Shown: positions 35,701 to 47,521 of the stretch, one piece after another
Numbering within the stretch: position 1 is the stretch's first letter
How the letters are laid out: every line of letters starts with the position of its first letter
Origin: Phoronis australis
Lineage: Eukaryota; Phoronida; Phoronidae
DNA length: 64,000 nt
Direction: 5' to 3'
NCBI GenBank assembly: GCA_002633005.1
Contig: NMRA01000593.1
Span: forward strand, 1 to 64,000
Program-made: the position numbers and the translations under genes
Notes under the pieces: generated by a model
Told to the model about the DNA's origin: nothing
The model's input: only the letters and a program-made list of their open reading frames with translations
Databases searched by the model: none

Positions 35701-37159
35701 TTTATTTCGCTCTTACGGATTTATTGGTATTTGGACACACCGTAGCTTACAAAGTTCGGCAGGCCAATAAGGTCTGTAGCAGGAGTTTGGGATCTTAAAA
35801 GTATCTCCGAATAGGTTCTTAAAAGAAGTATTTTCCGTGAGATACAGACAGGAGAAAATGGATGTGTGTTGTTTAGACTTGTGACTTTTTGAGTTCTAAA
35901 CACAAAACGTTTGTTATCCTCCTGGTCATTGGCTCGGAGCCCGATCAGGCCCGTCGCGGCCCGGCGGCCGGATTGACTTCGGCGTTATCCCGGCCAGTGG
36001 CTCGGAGACTGATCAGACATCACGAACATAAACCAGTCAAAGTTCAGTGGAAACTATACTTCCAGTCAAGAAAATACTATACTAGTGAGCCAAAGTAATG
36101 TGCACGTGATTATGTTGCCGTACTAGCCACAAAACTTCAAATCTACTTACTCGTCGGGGGCGGCAAATTAAGTTCCGCTTTAGCCACAGCACCGTCAGGA
36201 CAGAAGTTGTACATTGACAATCATTGTTTGAGTAATGTAAATGTAAATAAAGATTCCCATAACACCTGGCCGTGGGATGGAAATCAAGTTGTTTCACAAC
36301 AGTTTCTGCCAGCAAACACTAAATTAGCATGAGCTCACACGGCCTCGGTATCCCGTCAATTAGTTTTATTGCACCTAAAGCCGGTAACGCAGCTGGCTTC
36401 TCAAATCATTTGCACTCACGAACACTCCAAAGGCATTACAAATTACATCTAATGAGACAGACTTTGTTTCAGTTTTATATAAGTATTGGTTAGGGTGAGA
36501 ATAATTCACTTTGAAACAGAACGCTCAGTAATAAACGCCAACATGGCAACTCGCGATCCCGACTTAGGACGAGCTAGAGCTCATCAGTCCCGACCTCGCA
36601 GGTGGATCGTTAAGTTTTACAGGCTATCAATTCGAACAGCAATATAGTGATGAAGAGATACTAGAGAGGCGCCGTAAACAAGCTCAGAACGGAAAGTATC
36701 AAGTTATTTGGTAAGCCGGCAATCGTCAGGCACTGTCGATGTCTGCAGGCCACAGACACGGAGATGTTTCACGGCCTCATACTTGCTATTTCTAGCGTAC
36801 ACTTCATTCTTCACTACCCGATGAGCCACCTCCTAAGCATTTCGGACTCTCGAGAAAGTAAAAAACGATATACCCGCTTTCCTCGCAGGTGCTTAGTTCG
36901 GACAAGCGGGAACGATGCACCGAAACATAGCGGCATTCTCTCTGCATATGAACCACTGACGTCGCTAGCGTCGTTTCTCACCTTCCTCAGAGGTTAACGC
37001 GACACCTCTTGGCAAGGTAAGGTCGATCGTATGCGAGGCGATGTGGATATAGACCGATTAAGACGGCAAAAAAGACTAATTAAACCGGGTGGCATTCTCC
37101 TTTAAACACAAATCAGAGCTGGATATGAAGAGACCCAGCTTCGTTTACTGCGTTCTGCG
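32781..37159. other. Intergenic DNA between gene A and the B' promoter
   Basis: 4.4 kb. 33440-34130 holds loosely repeated words (CGGACGG, ATGGCATTTT, GAAGACCAC) that suggest an old repeat. A GC-rich patch lies at 35930-36010. No gene was recognised on either strand. Confidence 0.5.
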
Positions 37160-37681
37160 TTTATTTTTCTAATAGCTCGGAACAATGCAAAGCTTACACA
37201 TCAGCAACAGACACAAAATAATTCTCAGTGCAATTTCACATTAAAAACATTCTAAAGCCGCCTACATTTCCCTGTTTACTCCATTACTAACATAACATCA
37301 TAGATTTCAAGAAATTACTTCTGCATCAAACTTTCACGAAACGACTCCTAAAACAAAAGAAAATTGGACAAAACATCTTTTCACTATGTTGAAATGGAAT
37401 CTATATTCTTTTGAAATATACATAACTCATCCACGTTTAAGTTTCTTACCGTAATTTTTGTGTCTATCGTAAATCCTCAGACAAAAGCGTGCACGTGCCC
37501 AGACAAAACTTTAAAAACCAATCAAAACAAAACACACAGAGTATAAAGATTGAAATCTTCGAAATATCGATTAAAACAATATTGACTATCTACATGAGCA
37601 AGCAAATGGGAATGTACCTTTAACGTAAACCAATACATGCCTAGCTTTGTAAATTAAACTCAAGTCACACCCGGAATCAGT
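37160..37681 (-). other. Gene A 3' untranslated region with poly(A) signal
   Basis: Sequence downstream of the stop on the minus strand. AATAAA lies at 37160-37165 (plus TTTATT), about 520 bases after the stop. The UTR is AT-rich and homologous along its length to 28200-28740, the B' remnant, which fixes the duplication relation between the loci. Confidence 0.65.
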
Positions 37682-37841
37682 TTAATCGCATAGTCTGTCA
37701 TCCTCGCTGGAAACGCCAGACCGACACAAAGAGCTGTGGTCGCCACCAAGCGAGGTGGAGGAAGACGATAAATCTTTCATGTCCATTGCTTGGTAGTTGA
37801 GCTTCTGAGCTACCGCATAAGCTGCGGCGCGGCGACAGATG
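37682..37841 (-). CDS. Gene A exon a22: cytoplasmic tail and stop codon
   Basis: The acceptor is TTATTATAG and one base completes the split codon (AT|C). The exon then gives ICRRAAAYAVAQKLNYQAM, a Ser-rich stretch, and an acidic end SSEDDRLCD before TAA (37682-37684). The basic CRR after the helix fits the positive-inside rule. NYQAM contains YxxM, a match to a phosphatidylinositol-3-kinase SH2 binding site and also to a YxxPhi endocytosis signal; motif use is inferred. It was found by phase matching, having no Met start of its own. Confidence 0.82.
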
Positions 37842-38942
37842 CTATAATAAAAACAGAAGTATAGCGTAAATCTTGGACTGCTGAACTACATCAGCATGGG
37901 TAATACGCCAAAAATGAGTAAAAAACGTCCAGCAACAAGTGTACCTTTCAAGTTTGGCACGTTATGCTCAATTCAAGAAAGAGGTGAAAGCCGAGGGTTT
38001 ACCTTCTGAACTTAAAGACAATTAAACACATGTTTTTAGCAAATGCCACCATCAAGACAGTAACTGTGGGAACTGCATAATAGCTAACAACGGCTCCTTG
38101 TCAGTTGTCAGCGGTTACACAAGTTTAAACAGACGTGGTCAGTGGTCAGGGTACATGAAGCACTAGCACAACACTACTTTAAAACGGTCATAGACGTGAT
38201 TTATGCCACTGACTGTTTCAACAGCCATAACCTGTTTTTAATCAGATGAGTAGAGATTTTGGGGTTTGCCAAGAAATATGATATTTGTTAAAACGCATAA
38301 AATATTGCAGAATGACAAACAAAACTGGTCACTATGGAAGAATGAAATTAATTCCGATTTGAACAAGGAACAATTCGCTACCAAATAACGGTAGGTGATT
38401 TTAGTATTTTTATGATGAAAGGATTATTTATAGCCGCTTTAAGTGACGTTTTCTGAGATCTGTACGAAGACTGAATCGAACTTACAACCTCTGTCAGTGG
38501 TGATAATCCAGTACTCTTCTAGGGGAGCTAAGCCCACTCGGCCCGGTAGGGTATCTAAACGAATTTACCCGGTAAACTAAAAGTCGCCGACATTGACTTC
38601 AGTGAATGGCTGGTAGCCTAAGGTGAGGATTGCCGATTTGTAACAGAATCACAAAAATAAAATGACTTGTGCTGTTTAAACTCTGGTCAGATCATATTAG
38701 TTTAAGAAGTGTATCCCAACCGGTAAACCCAAAATGCAATTTCGACCCTAAAACCGAACTTGCAACTGAATTAAATATTAGCCCGTCGGTTTTATCACCG
38801 CTTTCAAGTTACCAAACGAACTAAGGTGCTGTCAAATGGACTAGTAGTTGTTGAGGGCATTGTTACATGTCGTCCCTGAATGCCTTTAAAACTGAATTGA
38901 AATCTTTGAAGTTAAAAATAAATGTGATGAATCAGTACTTAC
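37842..38942. other. Last intron of gene A
   Basis: 1.1 kb, phase 2, with the tRNA-like SINE fragment; nothing else was seen. Confidence 0.6.
38468..38545 (-). repeat. tRNA-like SINE fragment
   Basis: The minus strand has a TAGCTC...AGAAGAGTACTGG A-box-like stretch (plus 38515-38530) and GTTCGATTC, a B-box, at 38473-38481, about 35 bases apart, as in tRNA-derived SINE heads. Stems are imperfect and there is no terminator, so it is not a functional tRNA. Confidence 0.4.
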
Positions 38943-39186
38943 ATAACTTTGACAGTTACTATTGTGAGTGCGACAATAAGAAAAGTTCCTCCAAGTGAAA
39001 CACCAACGATGATGCCAACCGTGTCTTGCTCCGCTTTTGGTGTCGTTCGTTGTGGCGCATGCGGAGGTGAACCGGTCGTAAACGATGGTGTTCGAGATGA
39101 TACGGGCTCAGTCGAAGCATGTTGAGTCATCAAAGAAGTGGAGGCTTGACGAGTCGTGCTCTTTTGAGTCGTTGGTTCGTATAAAC
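38943..39186 (-). CDS. Gene A exon a21: Ser/Thr-rich stalk and transmembrane helix
   Basis: Exon of 244 nt, phase 1 in and phase 2 out (donor AT|GTAAGT). About 50 residues rich in Ser, Thr and Pro (TTQKSTTRQASTS, TPSFTTGSPP) form a mucin-like stalk. A hydrophobic span follows, VGIIVGVSLGGTFLIVALTI, of the right length for a single membrane helix, with Lys after it. This orients the protein with the domain array outside the cell. Confidence 0.88.
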
Positions 39187-39684
39187 CTAAAACCATACAA
39201 GCGCAATGGATATTTTTTGTGAAGCAGTTTTGATTTACAAGCTTTCAATCACGCCTTCGTAACTCAGTATCAAACATCGGTTTCGCTTATTTTTGCGTGA
39301 CCATGTGCACTTCAACTACAGAAAGACCAAGCGTCTACGTCTGGGTTAATGTTTGCTTAAAATGCAACTCGTGAGCCATTGCACTTAAAACACTGAGGAT
39401 TTCCGTTCGCGCAGTCGTGTGTCAACTTTGTACGTGTTTGATAACTTTTGCCGCTGTAGTCCACAACATATGTACTGTTCCCTTTAAATTAAGATCAGGT
39501 AATGTGAAACGGTCAAGATTTTGACCAACTCGTCTGAATAGATGTCCTTTCGATCAATTTCCTTTTATTTGGCACCGCACCAGCTTAGTGCATATTGGCT
39601 CCAGAAAATGTTAGCTGAAAACATGGGCTTTGTGTAACACTAGGCGTTTAAGGTTTGCATGTAGTGTCCTCGAGGAATACTCAC

Positions 39685-39858
39685 TGCAATTGTTTATACT
39701 AGTTGAGCCCAATTCGTTGGTGGTCGTTCTGGCGGGACATTTCAGACACCGGTCCGATCCTTCCTGCGGCTGATAGAACCCAATGCCACAAAGGACACAA
39801 TCGGCGCCCTGACTGCGGTCTCCGTGTCTGACGTAATAAGTACCAGTGGGGCAGGCAA
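39685..39858 (-). CDS. Gene A exon a20: GCC2_GCC3 (ephrin-receptor-like) module
   Basis: Phase 1-1 exon of 174 nt: ACPTGTYYV, DCVLCGIGFYQ, GSDRCLKCPART and the end INNC, donor A|GTGAGT. A long CT-rich tract (GA-rich on the plus strand, 39885-39920) lies just upstream of the acceptor and extends the polypyrimidine tract. Confidence 0.9.
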
Positions 39859-39884
39859 CTGTAAAAAGCGTATCCAAACGTAAA

Positions 39885-39920
39885 GAGGGAGAGGGAGGGA
39901 GAGGGAGGGAGAGGGAGGAG
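39885..39920. repeat. GAGGGA simple repeat near a splice acceptor
   Basis: (GAGGGAGGGA)n on the plus strand, that is CT-rich in gene A sense, ending 27 bases upstream of exon a20. It probably serves as an extended polypyrimidine tract. Confidence 0.8.
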
Positions 39921-40213
39921 TATACAAAATACTTTCACGACTGGCTCTAGGTCACCCCTCTAAGGTCACCAAAAACAGTGTCGAGAGAGGTTTCGAACAA
40001 GCTAAGTTTTTTTACCAGCCTTGAGCGGCAACGTTTTAATAAAGGTAAACCCATTCAATACGAGCTATCTCAATAGAATGCAAATGAGTATTTCTGAATG
40101 TCAAATGAAATCATGGCAGAGGTGTTGAAACGCGGCGGTTGGAACTAATTTAATACACAGGAACTGAACATCGTTAATACCCAACGGCATCTACTTTACT
40201 TTTAAAACCAGAA

Positions 40214-40906
40214 TAGTGGGGCGTAGCAGCAGTTAACCACTTTTCTGTGATCAACGTAGCGCCTACCCACCGTAAGTTACGGTATAGTGGGGCGTAAGCA
40301 CACGTAGTTGCAGTCAACCACCTGTTTACATTTTATCCTAGCAACCACCTTTTTCAATTTAACATAGCGTCTATGCGCCGTAAGTTACGGTATATAATGG
40401 GGTGAAGTATAGATACGATAGCTTACGGCATCAATGCGCTACGCTGACGACAACATTGTTGCCGAAAATTTCGGCGCGGACGATCACCAGGCATATGTTT
40501 GCCGAGTAATGGAATTTTTATTTAAAGATAAGAGGACGTTACGGTGTCATAGGGTGATAAACGAGGTCAGTTGCAAGGGCCCCAAGGACAAACCCCACGG
40601 GTGACTAAAAGTCGCCGCCAGCATATCGTTTCTGAGCATTACGCTCCTATTTTTCTTTATAATAGTGCTCGGGTCCCCTTCAGAGACCACTTGAAATGCA
40701 CGCAGACCTTTGCCTTGAAATATGTGTGGTTGGATCATCTTTCTCCGACATACAAGATCCGCCACTGCAGACTGCAAATACCCATAAAATAGGCCGACAT
40801 GTTTGTAAGTTAGGTTTTGCGAGCTCCATGCACTTTCAAAATGCAGTGCTCACGGCGATACGATGGGCTTTGGGCGCCTACTTACCTCTGAATTTACCAC
40901 TACAGC
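40214..40906. mobile_element. MITE family 2, nested or split copies in a gene A intron
   Basis: 40214-40400 holds two left halves in tandem (AGTGGGGCGTA, CCGTAAGTTACGGTATA). 40845-40906 holds the right end (CGATGGGCTTTGGGCGCC to CACTACA). The roughly 450 bases between them do not match the family and look like an insertion. Confidence 0.45.
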
Positions 40907-40971
40907 ATTATCTAAAACTGGGATCCAACAATAACCATAACCCACACTTCAAGACATTCATAGACGCTTAC

Positions 40972-41142
40972 CGCACTCTGTTTCGTTTTTTGTTCCACTG
41001 TCTTCAGTCGAGTGACCGACATCACATTGCAGACATTTTAGTTGTCCCACTTCCGGTTGGTAGTCCCCCCTAGGACACGGGATACACTCAGGAACATCAG
41101 CAGTGTTATCGACTACGTAGTAAGTTCCTCGTTGACACTTCA
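40972..41142 (-). CDS. Gene A exon a19: GCC2_GCC3 (ephrin-receptor-like) module
   Basis: Phase 1-1 exon of 171 nt: KCQRGTYYV, ECIPCPRGDYQ, GQLKCLQCDVGHS and the end NETEC. It is homologous to a6 and a20. A sequon (NET) lies near the end. Confidence 0.9.
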
Positions 41143-42782
41143 CTAAAATGAAAAGACAAAGAAAAGGATCGGACAGGAACTCACTTAGTCCTTTTTAGTT
41201 TTCGCTTAGAGAGTATCCTAGAAGCGAACACCTGCCTCCCGTTCAGTAACGCTAGGATGTAGCTTAAAAGCAAGACTTCGCGAGATTACGTGAGATATTG
41301 CCGTGTATTTTAAATGAGAACACGTGACTTTGACTACGTTTTAGCTAGGTCCTAGCGTCTACTGAACGCACGCCTGATTTAGACCACTTGCCGAAATAAA
41401 TTGATGTCATCTTGTTCCTAATTAAGAAGAAATTTCTACATGTAAGTTTACAATGCTTGCCGCATGAAATGACAGTGGTGACATTTTCGGGCAAATGCAC
41501 CGCTCCCCCTTCGGTGTCCTCGGCTACCGGCAAGTCTCTTTGTTTGCCACGACAATTCCGGTAATCTTTGGTGACACAGCTTTGCTTGGTTTGACTGAGT
41601 GAGCTATTTTTTGTCTGAATACCAGTGTTAGCAAATACATCAGACTAATAAAAAACACCAACAAATGTGTTATCAGGTTCCTGCATTAAGCTTTCCGCAA
41701 TGGGTCACGAATGAATAAAGAATTAATAGTGGTTATAAATTCGGTTCTGTAATATCATTTATGTATTGTATAATAATCTTAAATACTATATATGTATTTC
41801 CGTGTGTGTGTGTGCGTGCGTGCGTGAGTGTGTGTATATGTCTATGAGTGTGTGTGAGTGTGTGTGCGTCTGTAAGTATGTATATTTATTTGTGTGAGTA
41901 CGTATGGATGTATGTATTTGTGTGCGTATGAGAGAAAGAAAAATGTTTTTTTACATCACATAAACCTGGGTGGCCAACAAGGGTACGGGCCGATACAGTA
42001 GCTGACCACCGAGTAACAATAAATAAAATAGATTTTAACAATTAAGAAGAACAATATAATAACAACAGAAAAAAGTACATCTACAATGAATAAGATACAA
42101 TTCAAGTTTATTTAAAACGTAAGTTAAATGAATTTTACCATGAATTGAACAGGGAGATTATTGTTACAAGAGAGAGGCACAGTGAGAAAAGCATATGACT
42201 AAGATGTAAGACAGGTGATCAAGGTTACTTCAATTAGAACATGAATAACAATGTAGATCGTTTCAATGTATGTATGTATTCATTTTGTGCGTATGTATGT
42301 ATGTATCTGTGTGCATATGTAAGTATGCATGCATGCAAGCATTTGCTAAGCGCCATAAAGGTTGAATTCCCGGACGTACATTCAGCTGATGGGGAAGTCT
42401 ACCACATCATTTTGTACATTGCACGCCCTTTTCCTCATTTGTTCTCCATAAATCGTCAATCTGAACAGTAATCCCACCAAGTTCACCGAAAGACCATCTT
42501 TCTGTTTCTGTTACCAACAAAGTTGGACTAAATGTGGAGGAGGATCATAGTGGCAGAAAAAAAGAATTGATCCACAAGTGGGAACTATTCACATGATGGT
42601 GATAAAATGTTCCCCAAGAAACTTTAATCTATGTTGTCAGTTCACTATTTTGAAAAGAACTATAACGACGCATTCTCTGTCATAACAGTAATAAATATAC
42701 CGTCACTCATTCTCTGAGTATGCTTACACAGCTATTTTTCAATGCCTTGACAAGTTCCTGAGAAGACTAAACCCATTCTTAC
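41143..42782. other. Intron between a18 and a19
   Basis: 1.6 kb with the GT microsatellite. A small Cys-containing minus frame at 41345-41533 lacks module spacing and usable splice phase. Confidence 0.55.
41802..41935. repeat. GT-rich microsatellite
   Basis: Imperfect (GT)n with GTGC, GTGA and GTAT variants, in the intron between exons a18 and a19. A related TGTA-rich stretch lies at 42265-42330. Confidence 0.85.
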
Positions 42783-42953
42783 CACAGAGGTCGCTGCCTG
42801 AAGCAAGTACAGATCCTTCAGAACAGTTTATGAATGAAGACATGTTGGGACTTGCAGTATATACCACCCCGTTGACGTCAAATTGTACGCTTCCGTTGGA
42901 AAGCATGGTGTCTGCTTCGTCAAGAATTTGCGTCATTTCAGTTTGATCAATTT
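42783..42953 (-). CDS. Gene A exon a18: unnamed domain UD2, second part
   Basis: Phase 1-1 exon of 171 nt: EIDQTEMTQILDEADTML, NGSVQFDV, FINCSEGSVL and the end SDLCG. Compare UD1 (YNAADDKLSDVL, GSVELQCDDGYF, TTTCG). The chosen acceptor (TTGTTACAG) is the one that restores the phase and the alignment to UD1; a longer upstream open frame is not supported. Confidence 0.77.
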
Positions 42954-43149
42954 CTGTAACAAATGTATTCATAATTGAAGCAATTTCTTTTTTAATCGGC
43001 AATCTTCATCAAGCAGAAAATTATGAAAACGCTTAAATATGTGTTATCGCTAAAAACTAATCTATACAAAAAGGATCTAACCATAGAACCTTTCAGGATT
43101 TTCTGAGAGTGACAAACACGTATTGAAATCTTCTGGAAACGTTCAATAC

Positions 43150-43377
43150 CAGAACTGTTGTACGTCATCTTGGTAACAATCTGAAGACCCAACGGATCCA
43201 CCGAACGCTTCCTTTTGGGCGAAAGGCTCTCCAAACACTGAATTGTGGCTGTCTTGACTGGGCCATTCAGGACACCTAAGTACTTCTGAGCTTGTTCAAG
43301 GACTTGCTTAATAGTGTCTTGGTTACAAGGCAAGTCCTTTACATCAACCGTTGCCACTGCCTCTTGACTGTCGTCAC
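43150..43377 (-). CDS. Gene A exon a17: unnamed domain UD2, first part, with polybasic site
   Basis: Phase 1-1 exon of 228 nt (acceptor TTTGTAG, donor TCTG|GTATTG). It encodes LPCNQDTIKQVLEQAQKYL, IQCLESLSPKRKRSV and LQIVTKMTYNSS. It is a divergent copy of UD1: the Cys and the basic run PKRKR fall where UD1 has VSCGRTLRRRR. In UD1 the intron lies right after the basic run; here the intron is about 16 codons later and in phase 1. Confidence 0.78.
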
Positions 43378-43630
43378 CTACAAATACGGCGGTCCTTATG
43401 AAACCACATAACAGGTAATCAATCTGCTGATATAAATCTATCGAAAATTGTACAACTACCGCATTTGTTTTTGTAACAATCTACCTCGCTAACTCGATCA
43501 AAATGTTTCAGACAGCGCAGTGGTTAGCACGCGAGACGCTTCGACACAATATGACCAGTAACGTTCATTTTGAAATGGTCAACCGCCAGTGGATGTAATG
43601 ATTGCAAGATCGACTGAAATACAATCATAC

Positions 43631-43846
43631 CTTTTATACATTCGGGAACTTCAAATCTTTTCTGATTATTCTGTGTAGTCCATTTCCATCCATTGTCAGG
43701 TCCGCACTCGTATTTTCCACCGTCCGGAACAATAGTAGTGAAACCATAGCCACGTTTACAAACTGCTGAACAGGAAGCCATACCGTTGTCCTTCTTACAA
43801 CTGATCAAACCGTTAGGCGGAGCTCGAAGTAATTTTGGTACACATT
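43631..43846 (-). CDS. Gene A exon a16: long CCP/sushi-like domain
   Basis: Phase 1-1 exon of 216 nt (acceptor GTTCACAG, donor G|GTATGA). It carries six Cys: CVPKLLRAPPNG, SC, SC, VC, YECGPDNGW and the end VPEC. It precedes UD2 just as a3 precedes UD1, so the CCP-UD-GCC2 block occurs twice in the same protein. An upstream open stretch lacks an acceptor and was left out. Confidence 0.84.
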
Positions 43847-45414
43847 CTGTGAACGGAGATTGCATATCTGATGGCAAATTTAAATTGCTCACATCCATAT
43901 CCAGTTATTTCAATGTTGTCAAGAGGCTGAACACGGGTATTTGAAAACGAATACATACTTGATTGCCTTTCTTTATTTTGTTAAATATTAACCTTTAAGT
44001 ACAAGGCCACAACGAATTCTACTGAATTTCAGGCCACGAGAAAAGCACGAACAACGATTGTAAAGCACGGTAACTTGTTTTCCATCTTAGGAAGGAATTT
44101 TCTATGGAAGGCGAAAGTTGCAAAGACTTACTTGTATGTAAAAATCCAGCAATTGTTGCTCCCAGTGCGCATGACAATTACATTACAGTAGTCCAAAGAT
44201 GCACGATTCCGAGGGTGTAATAGTGCAAACATACACCAGATTTTGTACTGGTTTTCATATGTTTTTACATGCAATAATACAAGCACTTCGACTGTTAGTG
44301 GCAGTGGCGCAGGCCTACCTACCGAAAACAATCGCCCGCCGGGAACCACTGCGATTCTAGTGTACCGATAAATTTACTACAATGTACCAGTGAGTTTCGT
44401 AGAATGACCATAAACATTGTATTTTAATGTTTTATGGCTTAATTCAACCTCATTAGTGACTGCACCTTCGGACCAATTCACCTTTGTACTAGTGATCTGC
44501 TCCCGGTAACTGAAAGATACTTACCCCTTCTCATAAGTGAACCGTTGCTCATTTCGATATACTCAAAGTAAGGAAAAGAATGGACATTTTTTCAGAAATT
44601 CAAAATATCAATTGCATTAAGGGAGTATTGAGGCTCAGGTCCCCAGATTTGAATATTCGCGCCTCAATTCCTAGGGAGAAGTTTTGAGTCGAATAATTAT
44701 TCCTTACTTAGAGACACTTACTATTATGCGTATATTTGGCGTATTTGTTTGAGTACTCCAACAGGTGGCCAACACCATGGCTTAAGTTGTTTGAGTACTC
44801 CAACAGGTGGCCAACACCATGGCTTAAGTTGTTTAAGTACTCCAACAGGTGGCCAACACCATGGCTTTCAAGGAGCACAGCCATTCCTTAAAGCGACCAG
44901 CCAGGTCACGCCATTCTGATGAGCGCGGACTAAAGCAATAATGTTCGCAGTCACTTCTTATTAAGACCAGAAATCACATTGATGCCAGTTGTCTAACGAT
45001 ATAAGTAGCTTAGGCCTACTAAATCAAACGGTGACTTTTCGGAAAACGGACGGCTTATATTTTTATACACAAGTTTATTTTATTGGTAAGGTTAAAATCC
45101 CCAATTTCGGATTCAATTCTTCTCTTCCGGAGAAATTGATAAATGCGCTGTAAAGTTAACACACTCCCAAAAATTTAATTCGTTCTTAAGTTTATCTTAA
45201 ATATTGTTAACAAAAATTTGCTGTTCTTGAAATATTTCACGTGTTTATACTTTATTTTTACTCTAGGAGAACTTGAAATACGAAATATAGAACTTGGTTG
45301 ACTTTTTGAACGTAAAATCACTTCGAGAAATCAACGTTTCCGAAACAACACTCAGGGGTTCGTTGGAAAACCCCGGAAGTTGCACACATATAAGAAAATG
45401 TCTTATTTACGTAC
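43847..45414. other. Intron between a15 and a16
   Basis: 1.6 kb with the 42-bp minisatellite; no coding signal. Confidence 0.6.
44747..44867. repeat. 42-bp minisatellite, about 2.9 copies
   Basis: The unit starts at GTACTCCAACAGGTGGCCAA and repeats at 44753, 44795 and 44837 with an exact 42-bp step and almost no differences. It lies in the intron between exons a15 and a16. Confidence 0.9.
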
Positions 45415-45567
45415 CTGGGCAGTCACCAATTTCTTGATTGTCTCCAATGCAATCTCTCCCGCCATTCAGGGGAAATGGGTCGTCACAAGTTCTGTTCCGT
45501 GACCTTTTACCTTCATCACGTCGCGTGCAGCTACCCCATTCACCCCAGGCGCTCCATTTACCATGCA
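45415..45567 (-). CDS. Gene A exon a15: shortened thrombospondin type 1 repeat
   Basis: Phase 1-1 exon of 153 nt, 18 nt shorter than the other TSP1 exons. It encodes HGKWSAWGEWGSCTRRDEG, RSRNRTC, PFPLNGG, DCIGDN and ends GDCPG. The CS-x-x-CG segment is changed to CTRRDEG, so one disulfide cysteine and the O-fucose site are missing. Confidence 0.85.
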
Positions 45568-45817
45568 CTGAAATGAGCACCAGTCACCGCGGGTATCAGT
45601 AAGAACATACCATCATTGTGAGGTTGGGGTTAAGCTTCACTCGCACCGCTTTCCATTCCAGTGATTTGTAAGCTTTTTCAATTATGAGCACACCCTGGCC
45701 ATCATTTTCAATTGATACCCACGTTCCCGATTCAACCCCTAGCATACATTCACGACTAAGACCGAGTTCATGGAGACACCAGACACTATTCAAATGCTAG
45801 ATTGCCTGCCAATGCTA

Positions 45818-45845
45818 GACAGGATTTGAACCTTGGTGTCTCAAA
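45818..45845 (-). repeat. B-box-like SINE scrap
   Basis: The minus strand reads GGTTCAAATCCTGTC, a good Pol III B-box, in a gene A intron. No A-box was found at the expected distance. Confidence 0.2.
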
Positions 45846-46232
45846 TGGAGTACGCTGTTCAAACCACATACTGTCTCTGTCTGAATGTAAGTACCACGCT
45901 AGGTGTACACGTGGTTCAGGTGAAGTGTATGCGGTGAGAAATTCTTGCTTTCGAACTCACTTGATTTCAAAGTTAACGTCGCTTGAAAAAAAACAAACCT
46001 CGGCATGTAGAGTTATATTCAAACTAATTCACATTCCGGTTCAATACTAATTGCTTCTGTACAGAAAATATGAAAAGTTAGACATATGCTGGCATATTGT
46101 ATGCCTGTGCGTAAGGAAAAATCTGCAAGTATATGCCTATGGCTTTCTCGGGGTGGGGGTCAGAAAAAGGCAGTTGTGTAATAGTTATCTTTGATACTGG
46201 AACGACCTCCAGCATGAAACATTCAAACTTAC

Positions 46233-46364
46233 CCAAGTTAAGTTCGCAAAACTGTCCAGTAAAAGATGCCTTGCATAGACACTTGTAACCATTTTCGAGT
46301 CCAAGGCAGGTTGCGTCATTGCGACAGTCGTTTTCACTGCAGTCGTTCAGCGTGCAGTTTCGAC
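46233..46364 (-). CDS. Gene A exon a14: end of EGF 3 plus complete EGF 4
   Basis: Phase 1-1 exon of 132 nt: GRNC completes the preceding EGF, then NDCSENDC, NDATC, KCLC and FCEL give a full EGF. The donor is G|GTAAGT. Length, phase and the split of the first EGF are the same as in a8. Confidence 0.86.
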
Positions 46365-46928
46365 CTAAGCGTTTATACAAAAACTCATGATGGAAAGGTA
46401 TAGGTGCATTAATCTAAGAGAAAGTATAAATATTAATCATGGACACATTGGTTTTGATAGAAAGAGAGTAGCTCACTACTCTGAAGTTTACTAATCCGAA
46501 GGCCAACTAATACGGTGGATCTGAGCCATAAACGTTGAAATATAATTTCTGTCCTCATTCTACGAAACTCACAGATGCTAGAAAGTCAATCGGGCTGCAC
46601 AAAAAATGCATTTATTTGAGAGTTTTAAAGAACGAAAACATTCGCTTCCATTCATCCACCTATGAGATTCAAACTATTGCGAGTATAATGAGCCATACAT
46701 GTAATTCGCAATAAACAATTATATTTTTCACTTTGTGTTCCTTCACAGCGATGTCTAAATAGTGCAAACCATTGACTTGAAATTATTTAGGTATTGCTTT
46801 TCGTGTGCACTCACTGACTTACGAACTAATCATGTACAGGGAAACATGCACGCTGTTGGACTCCGCAGTGTAACTGCATATCCATTACACATCTTTCATG
46901 GGAAATTTAACAAATTGGAAAATTGTAC

Positions 46929-47024
46929 CTGTGAGCCCAAGAGGACATGTGCAAATGTATTCCGAACCGTTGTTAACACATGTTCCGTTGTTCTGGCAAG
47001 GTTCAAAATCACATGGAGGAGGAG
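46929..47024 (-). CDS. Gene A exon a13: EGF-like domain, first five cysteines
   Basis: Phase 1-1 exon of 96 nt: PPPCDFEPCQNNGTC, YICTC and LGLTG. Same length and phase as a7, and again followed by a 132-nt exon that gives the sixth Cys. There is an N-glycosylation sequon NGS. Confidence 0.86.
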
Positions 47025-47521
47025 CTGAAATGTATAAAACATCTACCGTCAGAGGTCCTCGCGGGACGAGAGGTTTTGTCGGGGGTGCCCCTCAGTATTA
47101 AATAGGTGACCCGAAAACTGGGATTGAATACAGGCAGCGGAATGAATTTTCTAAGGTTTGTGACGACTGGGGTAAAGCAACGACCGGGGATAGTAATGAC
47201 GATCAGTGGTGTCGTTTGATTTAGCAAAATGGGATATGTCTGTGACCTTCACCAATCCTTTTTACTGGACATCTCACAGGAGGTACCTATGTCATTACCA
47301 TTATCTTCTTAACAATACCACCGTTTACCCATAGCAATTAAAAGCGCCCTGGAATGCGTAACCTGTATGAGATGTCTAGACAGACAGTGCGCAGAACACA
47401 CGTTAGCCTGGATCCATATCCAGTCCGAGACATTTTACATACTGCCCATTATTTCTCTACATATCTTCAGATGTCGTTCACACAATTTTTGTATATGTAC
47501 GAGCGGCATGACATGACCTAC

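Noticed and set aside
35889-36098. Plus-strand 69-codon frame across the GC-rich patch
   Set aside because: No homology that I recognise and no promoter or splice clue; the patch may be repeat-derived.
41345-41533. Minus-strand frame with CGKHCKLTC between UD2 and the GCC2 exons
   Set aside because: Cys spacing fits no module, and no acceptor/donor pair of phase 1 frames it.
43515-43542. Plus-strand A-box-like GCGCAGTGGTTAGCACGCGA
   Set aside because: No B-box at the proper distance and no cloverleaf; at best a SINE scrap.
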